NCBI GenBank assembly: GCA_036852015.1
Contig: JAANDG010000114.1
Location: forward strand, 62,001-126,000
Origin: Pelodera strongyloides
Lineage: Eukaryota; Nematoda; Chromadorea; Rhabditida; Rhabditidae
DNA length: 64,000 nucleotides
Reading direction: 5' to 3'
Shown here: one piece after another, positions 40,590-49,535 of the stretch
How positions within the stretch are numbered: the stretch's first letter is position 1
How the letters are laid out: each line of letters starts with the position of its first letter
Program-made: the position numbers and the translations under genes
Notes under the pieces: generated by a model
What the model was told of the DNA's origin: nothing
Database searches by the model: none
What the model saw: only the letters and a program-made list of their open reading frames with translations

Positions 40590-40780
40590 GCAATCGGCAA
40601 CTGTTCTTTGATGTCTTTGTTCTGCTCCATCCACGGCATTTCCGTCGCGCTAACACAGTAACAGTAAATGAGTTGAAGTATGGTCATCTACAGTTTAGCC
40701 GAATTTAACAGATCGCCAATTAACATGATCTTGACCACATGAAGCAGTATTGAGTTTCCACACTTCTCTTCCTTTACCAT
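40590..40780 (+). repeat. Copy of the tRNA-Asp-associated repeat (body only)
   Basis: GCTCCATCCACGGCATTTCC, then CACAGTAA, then GGTCATCTACAGTTTAG and CCAATTAACATGATC parallel the sequence after the tRNA-like heads at 42.9 and 44.2 kb. The tRNA-like part is absent. A partial inverted copy of the same body lies at about 43430-43660. Confidence 0.75.
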
Positions 40781-40838
40781 ATCAGAGCGACGTAAATGAC
40801 AGGCTGGTATGACAGCAGGCCCGCATCAAAATAGTTTC

Positions 40839-41271
40839 ATTAAAGGGACAGGCCCATCAAAGTAAACCTATATTTACGATTTCGTCTTAATTTTTATTAA
40901 AAGTGTTTATTACAATATATGCAAACCAAATTTTATCGACATTCACCCCGGGGAACTATTTCCGACGAGCGCATCCGCAAATGTATACCGTTGCCTGGCC
41001 CTTCCTCTCGTTGTCTATCGCTCTGGTTGTCTGCTCTCCCGGTCTCTCATGCGTTATTTTGCAACTGTGTTATAACATACGCGAAGTAAAAGAACTATTA
41101 GGACTAAATTGATGCAACTACGGTACCCTTATGAGTTGGGATCGTCGTAAAAAAGTTCCCCGGGGTAAATGTGGATAAAAATTAGTATGTATATATTGTA
41201 ATAAACGCTGCTAATAAAAAATAACATGAAATCGTAAATATATGTTTATTTTGATGGGCCTGTCCCTTTAA
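40839..41271. mobile_element. TTAA-flanked inverted-repeat element, 433 bp
   Basis: The left end is TTAAAGGGACAGGCCCATCA and the right end its exact complement, TGATGGGCCTGTCCCTTTAA. Arms of roughly 110-130 bp pair, including CATTCACCCCGGGGAACT on the left and AGTTCCCCGGGGTAAATG on the right, with about 190 bp between. No transposase is present, so it is non-autonomous. TTAA at both ends marks the target site. It sits immediately beside the 3' flank of the tRNA-Asp gene. Confidence 0.88.
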
Positions 41272-41309
41272 GTGTTCTTTGAAGAGGGATCTGAGAATTG
41301 CAAAAACTT

Positions 41310-41381
41310 CTCCCCGGCCGGGAATTGAACCCGGGTCTCGCATGTGACAGACGCGGATACTCACCACTATACTACCGAGGA
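41310..41381 (-). tRNA. tRNA-Asp (GTC anticodon)
   Basis: A 72-nt cloverleaf. Acceptor strands TCCTCGG and CCGGGGA pair (one T-G), with discriminator G. The anticodon stem-loop is CGCGT-CTGTCAC-ATGCG with anticodon GTC, and the T arm is CCGGG-TTCAATT-CCCGG. A box and B box are intact. The gene lies in repeats derived from the same tRNA, but this copy alone has a paired acceptor stem and is probably functional. Confidence 0.93.
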
Positions 41382-41620
41382 ACTGGAATGCAGGCAAGAC
41401 AGTCGCCATAGGACAAAACAGTGCCCAGAAAGAAAGCCGGCAGTTTGAACTTATTGATGCGCATTAGCAAACAATGATTACGTACAGCGGGATAGAAAAC
41501 AAAATATTGTCGGTTTCGTTTCGATTTTATGATTAGTTTTCAAGCAGATTTTTGTCCATGTTCCATTATATAGGAATTGCACGATGTTGACTACTAGATA
41601 CACAAAATGCTGTAAACTAC

Positions 41621-41840
41621 TTAAAGGGCTCGGTTCACCTTAAATTGTGTCTGTTTTTTTTGTTTCTTTATTTTCTATAAGGGATAATAAAAAGTTGAAA
41701 TACAAAAAGTAGTGTTCACTTTCAATACTCACGAAGATATTGGGTGATAAAGTGGTGGATTGATCGGTCCGAAATGCAAAAAGGGCAATTATCCTGCCTT
41801 GTTTGTATAGACACAATTTAAGATGAACCGATCCCTTTAA
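41621..41840. mobile_element. TTAA-flanked inverted-repeat element, 220 bp
   Basis: The left terminus TTAAAGGGCTCGGTTCACCT continues as TAAATTGTGTCT. The right terminus is AGACACAATTTAAGATGAAC followed by CGATCCCTTTAA, a 36-bp terminal inverted repeat with few mismatches. TTAA bounds both ends. It is internally non-coding and shares only the TTAAAGGG start with its neighbours, so it represents a related but distinct family. Confidence 0.85.
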
Positions 41841-42114
41841 CTTAAAACATAATAAAGGATTATAACTAAATATAACATTGGTATATTTTTCTACGACAAT
41901 ATCCGTGCAAAATTTCAGCAGAAAGCAGAAGTGCACTTCGTCCTTCACGGTGAAAACACTAGCTGAAACCCATTTCTAAAGCACAAATTCATTTTGGATT
42001 TAAAACAAAAACCAGCGTATTTCTGATGAACAACTACATATGTCGGTTTTTTTTGTGGACCTATCTGAATATTCTTCAAAATTTTTGGAAAAGGTTGTAA
42101 GCTTGATCACCTAA

Positions 42115-42300
42115 GACCAACTTGATGAGCATGAACTCCACACTGATTCATATTGTTCACCTCATTTTTATGGGTGATCTGTTAAACTTGGCTAAACTGT
42201 AGATGGCCATACTTCCACTATTTACTGTGTTGCCGCGACGGAAATGCCGTGGATAGAGCAGAACAAAGAACCAAAGAGCATTCGCTGAGTGCTCTGTGGT
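42115..42300 (-). repeat. Inverted copy of the tRNA-Asp-associated repeat body
   Basis: Reverse complement of the sequence that follows the tRNA-like heads at 42.9 and 44.1 kb. Shared landmarks are the CACTCAGCGAATG motif (here as CATTCGCTGAGTG), the GACGGAAATGCCG block and a motif around ATGGGTGATCTGTTAAACTT. It lacks the tRNA part. Confidence 0.75.
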
Positions 42301-42429
42301 GAAAGTTCTAATTGTAAAATCTATTTTCGTAGGTCATTCTCACTACACATCCAGGGTTATTTTGATGAGCAGAAGCCTTTTAACATTAGCCTTTTTCATG
42401 AAATTCATCTTTATAATGAAAGCTTGGAG

Positions 42430-42710
42430 TTCTGCGCTATCACAGACAGATATTTTCATGGGCCTGTCGCATTTCACCAAACAACCATTGCAATTGGTAT
42501 CATGTAGAAGCTATTCAATAATAGTTTTCATTCCCAGTATCAGTTTACCAGAACAAAGTAGTTAGATTCCTCCCCCAAAAATCAACGTGCTGAGAATTAA
42601 CTCAACACTACCTCCACATTGTCCACCTCATGTTAATGGGTGATTTATTTGAATTGACTAAACTGTGGACGGCCATAATTCCACTCCCTTACTGGAAACC
42701 GTCATAATTT
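42430..42710 (-). repeat. Second inverted copy of the repeat, distal part
   Basis: It contains, inverted, the sequences lying beyond the body at 43.0-43.3 and 44.4-44.6 kb: TGATAGCGCAGACTTC, CATTGCAATTGGTATCATG and AAAAATCAACGTGCTGA. It is separated from the preceding inverted copy by about 130 bp. Confidence 0.75.
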
Positions 42711-42854
42711 GTCTTACTGCTCCCTTAACATTTCATCGTTGAGAATAATTTAGTACTACAATATTCTGAAACAACCTTGTCTCACTGCGCATAAGCTTCT
42801 TTGCACTTTTAGTCACTATGTTTCCTCCTGTCTGTTCCATTTCCGTATTTCAGA

Positions 42855-42926
42855 TCCTCGGTAGTGTAGTGGTGAGTGTCCGCGTCTGTCACATGCGAGA
42901 CCCGGGTTCAATTCCCGGGCGTGTTG
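42855..42926 (+). pseudogene. tRNA-Asp pseudogene heading a repeat copy
   Basis: The D, anticodon (GTC) and T arms match tRNA-Asp, but the 3' acceptor strand is GCGTGTT instead of CCGGGGA and pairs with TCCTCGG at only about three of seven positions. It is fused to the repeat body that extends to about 43330. A and B boxes remain, so polymerase III transcription is conceivable. Confidence 0.85.
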
Positions 42927-43330
42927 TAATTTTTTGCATGTTTCGTTTTCTGTTCAAAGAGCACTCAGCGAATGTTCTTTGCTGCCTTATTAGTTCTGCT
43001 TCACACACGGCACTTCCGTCGCGGCAACACAGTAAAGGAGTGGAATTATGGCCGTCCACAGTTCGGTCAGTTCCAACAATTCACCCATTAACATGAGGTG
43101 GACAATGTAGAAGCAGTGTTGAGTTAATCCTCAACATGTTGATTTTTGGGGGGTGAATCTAACAACTTTTTTCTGGTAAATTGCTACTGGGAATGAAAAC
43201 TATTATTTAATGGCTTCTCCATGATATCAATTGCAATGGTTGTTTGTTAAAATGGGACCGGCCCATGAAAGTAGCTGTCTGTGATAGCGCAGACTTCATG
43301 AATATGATAAAGATGCAGTTCATGATAAAT
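42927..43330 (+). repeat. Repeat body following the first tRNA-Asp-like head
   Basis: Over 300 bp nearly identical to 44212-44600, starting TAATTTTTTGCATGTTTCG and including GGCACTTCCGTCGCGGCAAC and CAATTCACCCATTAACATGA. With its tRNA head, this has the architecture of a tRNA-derived SINE or of a segmental duplication of a tRNA locus. Confidence 0.85.
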
Positions 43331-44139
43331 ATGATTTTAAAAGCCTGTAGCCCATTTCTAAACCACAAATTCATTTTCAATGAAGAACAAAAAAACATCA
43401 TATTTCTGATGAGCAAATTAACATATCGGTTTTTTTTCACACAAGTTTCATCCCACAAAAATCAACGTGCTGCGAATAAACTCAATACTGCTTCATATTT
43501 TCTATCTCATGTTAATTGGCGGTCTGTTAAATTTTGCTAGCTGTAGATGGCCGTGCTTCAACTCATTTACTGTTACTGTGTTAGCGCGACAGAAGTGCCG
43601 TGGATGGAGCAGAACAAAGACATCAAAGCACAGCTCAGTACTTTAGTCAAAACGATTTAGCGATTTACAAAATGGCTTACTGTACTTTATTCAAAATAAA
43701 TTTGTGACTTACAAAATGGTTTTCTGTTAATGTTTTCTCTGTTAACGATGCAGGACGCATCTATTGGGAAAGTTGCAACAAATATTGTTGTAGGAAATTA
43801 TAATGAAGAAACAGTGATGTTAAGCTTTCTAGATTTTTATATTTAATTGAAAATGCTAACAATAAGCATTTTGTGTATCTTCTTTACAACATCATGCAAT
43901 TTACATCATGGAACACCGTCAAAGAAAGGAAACAGACATAATTTGTCTTACTGCTCCATTAACGTTTTATCTTTGAGAATAATTTAGTACTAATGTATCA
44001 ATATTCTGAAACAACCTTGCCTCACTACGGATAAGCCTCTTTGCACTTACTGTTAGTCACTATTTTCCTTTGTTAGCGCGATAGCGCTAACATAGTTTGG
44101 GTTTGTTTCGTTTCGTTTATTCCATTTTCGCCACTCAGG

Positions 44140-44211
44140 TCCTCGGTAGTATAGTGGTGAGCATCCGCGTCTGTCACATGCGAGACCCGGGTTCAATTCC
44201 CGGGCGCGTTG
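44140..44211 (+). pseudogene. Second tRNA-Asp pseudogene heading a repeat copy
   Basis: It differs from the 42.9-kb copy at only a few bases and carries a similar broken acceptor 3' strand (GCGCGTT). The shared damage shows the two copies descend from one already altered tRNA-like sequence, not independently from the intact gene. Confidence 0.85.
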
Positions 44212-44600
44212 TAATTTTTTGCATGTTTCGTTTTCTGTTCAAAGAGCACTCAGCGAATGTTCTTTGCTGCCTTATTAGTTCTGCGTCACACACGGCACTT
44301 CCGTCGCGGCAACACAGTAAAGGAGTGGAATTATGGCCGTCCACAGTGCGGTCAGTTCCAACAATTCACCCATTAACATGAGGTGGACAATGTAGAAGCA
44401 GTGTTGAGTTAATCCTCAACATGTTGATTTTTGGAGGGTGAATCTAACAACTTTTTTCTGGTAAATTGATACTGGGAATGAAAACTATTTGGCTTCTACA
44501 TGATATCAATTGCAATCGTTGTTTGATAAAATGGGACCGGCCCATGAAAGTATCTGTCTGTGATAGCGCAGACTTCAAGAATATGATAAAGATGCATTTC
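44212..44600 (+). repeat. Repeat body following the second tRNA-Asp-like head
   Basis: Almost identical to 42927-43330, through CTCAACATGTTGATTTTTGG and GTCTGTGATAGCGCAGACTT. Small indels near the distal end distinguish the copies. Confidence 0.85.
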
Positions 44601-45300
44601 GTGATAAATATGATTTTAAAAGACTTCTACTCTTAAAAATAACCCTGGATGTGTAGTGAAAATAACTTATTATATTTAGAACTTTCACGTCAAAAGCTAC
44701 AAATCAGAATTTTCCCCGCCACTTCGGTTTTTGGGGGAATCTAACACGTTTGTCTGCGTAGTTCGTAGTGCCAGAAAAAAAATTCTGACTCTGTTAAATG
44801 TTTTGGTCATCCTTTTCGTACTCTCGTTCATTGTTTTATCAGGCTAGCTTTCCAGTCGTGTGTTTTAATCTCATTCTACAAAGGGCACAGATTCGCACAT
44901 GTAAATGAAATTGTTTATTCGATAAAAGATAAGTGTGCATAAAGAACACCTTTCGAGAAAGTATTGCTGGTTTGATACTCGTATTTTGTACGCCAACTAA
45001 AATGTTGTTGCAAAATAGTATTAAGTCATTCTTTCTAAGACTTGTCGAAGAACAAATATATACTTGATCTGGTAACTACTATACTTAATCTGGTATCTTA
45101 GGTAAACAAAGCAAAAAATTGCAAAGTTGGAATGTCGAATTTGATGAAATCTTGTTTGAAAGACGTTATGATTTAGACGGCATATTCCTGTAGCTTACCA
45201 AACTTATTATTTGATTGCATAAGGATGTTATAGTAAAAGGCACAACCACATGACGGGATATAAAATAAGATTTTTCAATAACGCTGTTCGATGTTGGCAT

Positions 45301-47839
45301 CTAGTGACGGCGACGACGTGAAAACTGGTCCTAAAATTTCACAAATGTTTGCTTATTGCATTACGAATACCAGGGGACAAACATCATTTGTGTTAACAAA
45401 CAAAATCATATAGAGTGCTTTAGCAGTATATTTACGTTTGGGAAGTCAAGCGGAACCATGTACCTACCGAATCGCCCTCCTTCAGCTCATCGACTGGTGG
45501 TTCACCGGAGAAATCATGAACCTCGTGTGGTCTCTGCAAAATGTGCTATTTGTGACACTTGTTGCTTTTCTTTTTTCGGTACCGACTAAACAGCTGATTT
45601 GACACGGCTTTTGTTAATCATTGGATTCACTGGGTGGTTTTCTTCTGCCGAACTGCTTGAGTAGATCATAAAACTTAATTTTTCATATTATTATGTCTTA
45701 CATCGATCAGCTGACAAATCGTGAAGAAGTTGAGAGTGCATCCGAACTCATTGCGGTCTTTGGCCATATATTTGCATCTGCAATTGACCGGAGCTCTCCA
45801 ACCGGGCATACCCTACAACACACATTTTTTGCGTGAGAGTATTTTTATAAAAATGTAAAAAATGATAAATTCGGCTCAATGTTATAATCAGCGTAAGACT
45901 TGTGGCTAGCTAAATGCCGAACTTACATGTCCGCATTCGGGATCAGAATCTGGATGACCGACTGCATCGAGCCAGGGGTTCAAGAAGGGGCAGATGAGCT
46001 TCTGAAATACAGGCCAATTAAAGAAATACCACCATTTTTTCCGAAAATAGTGAAATTTTTCGTCACTTTGACTACCTACCTTTTGTGGCTTTTCCACTAT
46101 TCCAGCTGAGTTCTTTGGCTCTGCGAGTTTTCTTCTGAGCAGCTGTTTCTGGCGCGCTTCCTCCAAAATTTCTTCCGCCAACGCAATGTCATCGGTGGAT
46201 TCGAAGTGCTGAAGAAAACGAGTCACAGACTGTTGTGACAAAGTGAAGCATCACCACTTACCATAAGCTGTTGTATGGGGTCCCATATTATGCACATGAG
46301 AACTCACTGGTACTGGTCTCTCAGTGTTAGGACTGATGAACTGTTCTTCGGGTGCGCTCGTCCTTGGCTGTTCTGTGTTTTGTGGCGGGAGGTCCACATC
46401 TTCGGCGAATTGTTCGTCCTCGCGTTCGATGTCAGCGACGTGACGCTAAAAGTATTTGTGCATATTCCCAGCTGGGGCATGCTGGAATCCATAGTGCTTT
46501 TAAATGAGTGCGGCCGACTACTTTCGCGTTTAACCCATCAGTGTTACGGAAGAACGACACGCGTAAGTGAATGAAGACGCCTTAGTACGTAAAAGAAAAA
46601 AACGTATTATTGTGAGCTCTAATCGCTCACTGTTATTCACGCTTCGTGCACGAACGTGCGATATCACACAGTGAGGACAGAAGTCGAAAAAACAGGCATA
46701 TGAGTTTTTACGGTGAGTTTAGGACTTAATATATATATGAGAGAGAATGAAACAATGAACATATGTTAGCAAAGGGGTAATGTGCTCAAAACGCTGATCA
46801 CTATTCACTCAAGGTTTAGTAAAAAAAAAAGTTACATCACTCGTTGTTTCAAGATTTTAATTCATCTGTTCGACAGTTGGGAAGTATCAGGTCATCGTCG
46901 TATTCTGCGAGATGATGCCAGGGGTAAAGCTGCCAAAGTTGAATAAGTGGTCTTGAATAAGTGCCGTTTTGCAATTGAAGACAACCTTGATGTAAGTCAC
47001 AGAAAAAAATTATGCATTTCCAATGAAACATTAGTACGCACAAATGCTCACACAGTGCATGCAGCTTGCATGCAGTTTTTCTAACTCACTGCTTCAATGC
47101 TTTTCATTGCATTTGGTTGGGGAGGCTGAATTCCTGGTGGAGCATCCGTGAAAACGGGACTCTTTTGAATTTTAGCGGCGGAGTGATCATGAAAGATGTT
47201 TTCTTGAAGTTCTATTCTATTCTTGAGATCTTAACTTTTTGATAGCTTACATTCTATTTACACTAGAATTTGCCTGGTTTAATGAAGTACACAAATGCCC
47301 AGAAAGTCTGCAATACAAGAGGAGAAGGGGAGTGGATTATGTTTCAACTTACTGATGCCACTTTTTTCTCAGGATCTTCTAGCTTCACTGTGTGATATCG
47401 CGGATTGTTTTGTACTAAAGCGTCCGAGTGGTCGGTCTATTTGAATAGATTATGTATTTATTACGTGTTTCCTGCTCAAGTGATGTTCACAGTTTAAGTT
47501 TTTTCGAGGCTACTTCCTAAAGAAACAAGGCGCTAGTAATCTGACCAAGTTAGAGTCTATTTAAAGAAAATTGCGGTGGTTTGTTACCGTAATTCTTTCT
47601 TTGATCTGCTCGGAGGGAATTTGGAATCGTTCGTTTTCTTGCACGAGGGCGAATCCAAATCGTCCAATTCCTAGAAAAAATATGTATGAATGAACAATAA
47701 CACGGGGATAATAGGAAATGGATGATATTTTTGTCTCGATAAGGTTCGGCCATATAAAATCAGAGTGAACGAAAGCACATCTACCTGCAGAATCTACACC
47801 AAGCGAAGTGATGGCGAAGAGGATTACATAGGCCAACAT
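45301..47839 (-). CDS. Secreted six-cysteine protein of unknown function (300 aa)
   Basis: I do not recognise the family. Exons in coding order: 47785-47839, 47588-47670, 47353-47436, 47090-47221, 46308-46445, 46080-46208, 45927-46001, 45702-45812, 45468-45533, 45301-45330; phases agree and no internal stops occur. The start codon is one base after a TTTCCAG acceptor, a typical spliced-leader site. Residues 1-19 (MLAYVILFAITSLGVDSAG) form a clear signal peptide. Residues about 20-205 are hydrophilic, proline- and acid-rich, with a predicted helix AEEILEEARQKQLLRRKLAE. A dibasic KK at 207-208 precedes a compact domain with cysteines at about 211, 230, 243, 245, 257 and 265 (LICPFLNPWLDAVGHPDSD; WRAPVNCRCKYMAKDRNEF; TLNFFTICQLID). 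The tail ends SRRRRH. The layout suggests a secreted precursor with a disulfide-bonded C-terminal domain; that is inference. No transmembrane segment is seen after the signal. Confidence 0.78.
46849..46929 (-). CDS. Possible alternative terminal exon of the six-cysteine gene
   Basis: After an acceptor TTTGGCAG, a frame-compatible open exon encodes LYPWHHLAEYDDDLILPNCR and stops after DELKS. If spliced to the exon ending at 47090 it would yield a 144-aa secreted protein without the six-cysteine domain. Skipping it gives the 300-aa product. It may be a chance frame. Confidence 0.35.
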   Translation of the reverse strand, partial: LYPWHHLAEYDDDLILPNCRTDELKS

Positions 47840-47842
47840 CCT
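47840..47842 (-). promoter_or_regulatory. Probable spliced-leader acceptor of the six-cysteine gene
   Basis: On the minus strand GTGTTTCCAG is followed by G and then ATG, so the mRNA leader before the start codon would be the spliced leader plus one base. The frame is open upstream, but starting there would bury the signal peptide. Confidence 0.6.
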
Positions 47843-48344
47843 GGAAACACGATTATTGGTTCCGGACAAACTGGCCATATGCAATCTCAACACAGTCAAC
47901 CAATAGACCAATACGACAAGATAAAATAAAAGTAGAAACAAAAAGATGTATACACGGGATTGCTGTGGAAATAGCAGTGATTGCAGTGGTCCTTTTTGAT
48001 CTATCTCTGGTTCAAATAAGCACTTTGAAGCTCTTCAAACAATGATATGTGATCAGCTTGCGTTGCAAAAAAAAACAAGCAAGTGTGGCGAATTAATGAA
48101 AAAATCGAAATTGTCTAATGATCCCAAATCAAAATTTGGAAGCGATGAAAAACCTCACTGACAATCTATTTATAAACATGCCAGACTGTCAAAATGTTTT
48201 TGAGGAGGCGCTCTAACAATGCGATAGCATACATAATGACAATTCGCACTAAACATGAAGAACCAGGCAATTTTCCACCTTGTAGTATAGTAATAATAGT
48301 TTATTACGAACACATAAAATGCAGTTGTAGTAGTAGTAGTAAAC

Positions 48345-48660
48345 TTAAGGGAGGGAGCGAAAGTATCGTAACCGGCCGCTTCGCTCATTTGAGAGGAGTA
48401 TCCCCGAGTCCGGACTGGCCGACACCTGCGGTGCTTATTTTAAGAGGATTTTGATCTAGATAATGTATTCCGGTACTGCCCCCTTGAGGTTCGTAAACGC
48501 AACTCGGCGGCCCACCCGAGGGCGTTCGACGCGCTTGAATACACACGAAAAAACCGTGATTAATGGGAAGCTAGCCAAGATCTTCCCGTTTTGGGGGCGG
48601 GGCGCTGGCTTATCGGATAAGCGTGTAAGAGGCGAAAAGATCGGAACGGAATGCGTTACT
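48345..48660. other. GC-rich patch, no gene recognised
   Basis: Local GC content is well above the surroundings (for example GTTTTGGGGGCGGGGCGCTG near 48589). Open frames exist on both strands with mirror-image composition, and neither looks like a protein family. It is probably a decayed repeat. Confidence 0.45.
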
Positions 48661-48672
48661 AATGTTAAGATA

Positions 48673-48850
48673 GTGCAGATATTATAGATCATTGTAGATC
48701 AAATCATTGATCATATATATCAAACAAACAAACAGTGCAGATATTATAGATCATTGTAGATCAAATCATTGATCATATATATCAAACAAACAGTGCGGAT
48801 ATTATAGATCATTGTAGATCAAATCATTGATCATATAGATCAAACAAACA
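48673..48850. repeat. About 60-bp tandem repeat, three copies, GATC-rich
   Basis: Units begin GTGCAGATATTATAGATCAT at 48673 and 48735, and with one change at 48793. Each holds several TGATC or TAGATC motifs and ends in CAAACAAACA. Copies are nearly identical, so the array is young. Confidence 0.92.
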
Positions 48851-48932
48851 TTCGAAAGAGTGATAAACAACCACGCATTACAATGAACCAATATATTAAT
48901 TGGCTTCCTCACACCTAACTTATCCTACCGGA

Positions 48933-49087
48933 AATAAATAAATGGGCAAGAATGGTACCTGATCGGCTCCCTTTCATCTAACAGTTGTGTGTTGCGGTTA
49001 ATCACCTGCATGACAACATTCCGGTAGGATTTAGAAACATTTGCAAGCTTAGCTGAGCTTTATGGAGATGCCAACTCTTCTCAAAAT
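48933..49087. repeat. 155-bp direct repeat, copy 1
   Basis: Nearly identical to 49381-49535; begins AATAAATAAATGGGCAAG and ends CCAACTCTTCTCAAAAT. The copies are in the same orientation, separated by 293 bp. They might be short LTR-like ends or a simple duplication. Confidence 0.92.
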
Positions 49088-49380
49088 TGGCTCTAAATAT
49101 GACGGTCAGTTTCGCACCTATTTTTAATTGACCTGTTACCTAAACCAACTCATTTTTGTGAACTTTGTTCGTGTAAATACTTGAAGCTATTCACTCTCCC
49201 CTGAGTTGACTTCAACTGCAAACATGGAAACGTTGTGAAACTGGTCAGTTTCCATCGAAAAGCTTATACATATGACATGCACACGTTCTATGGTTGTTGT
49301 ATGTTATTTAATTGGTCATTAATACATTTGCAACATGAATTGTTTCGTACACTATTTATTACCCGGTTCGCAATCCGGGT

Positions 49381-49535
49381 AATAAATAAATGGGCAAGAA
49401 TGGTACCTGATCGGCTCCCTTTCATCTAATAGTTGTGTGTTGCGGTTAATCACCCACATGACAACATTCCGGTAGGATTTAGAAACATTTGCAAGCTTAG
49501 CTGAGCTTTATGGAGATGCCAACTCTTCTCAAAAT
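49381..49535. repeat. 155-bp direct repeat, copy 2
   Basis: Second copy of the repeat at 48933-49087, differing at about three positions. A hairpin, ATTACCCGG paired with CCGGGTAAT, spans its left boundary (about 49358-49383). Confidence 0.92.

Noticed and set aside
40249..40656. 135-codon minus-strand frame
   Set aside because: Part of it lies in the tRNA-Asp-associated repeat, and the rest has noncoding composition (long Phe, Ile and Tyr runs).
42818..43096. Plus-strand frame containing RVCHMRDPGSIPGR, repeated at 44097-44381
   Set aside because: The peptide is the translation of the tRNA-Asp sequence, so the similarity between copies reflects the repeat and not a protein.
48456..48692. 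Open frames on both strands in the 48.5-kb GC-rich patch
   Set aside because: Equal-quality frames on opposite strands and no recognisable motif.
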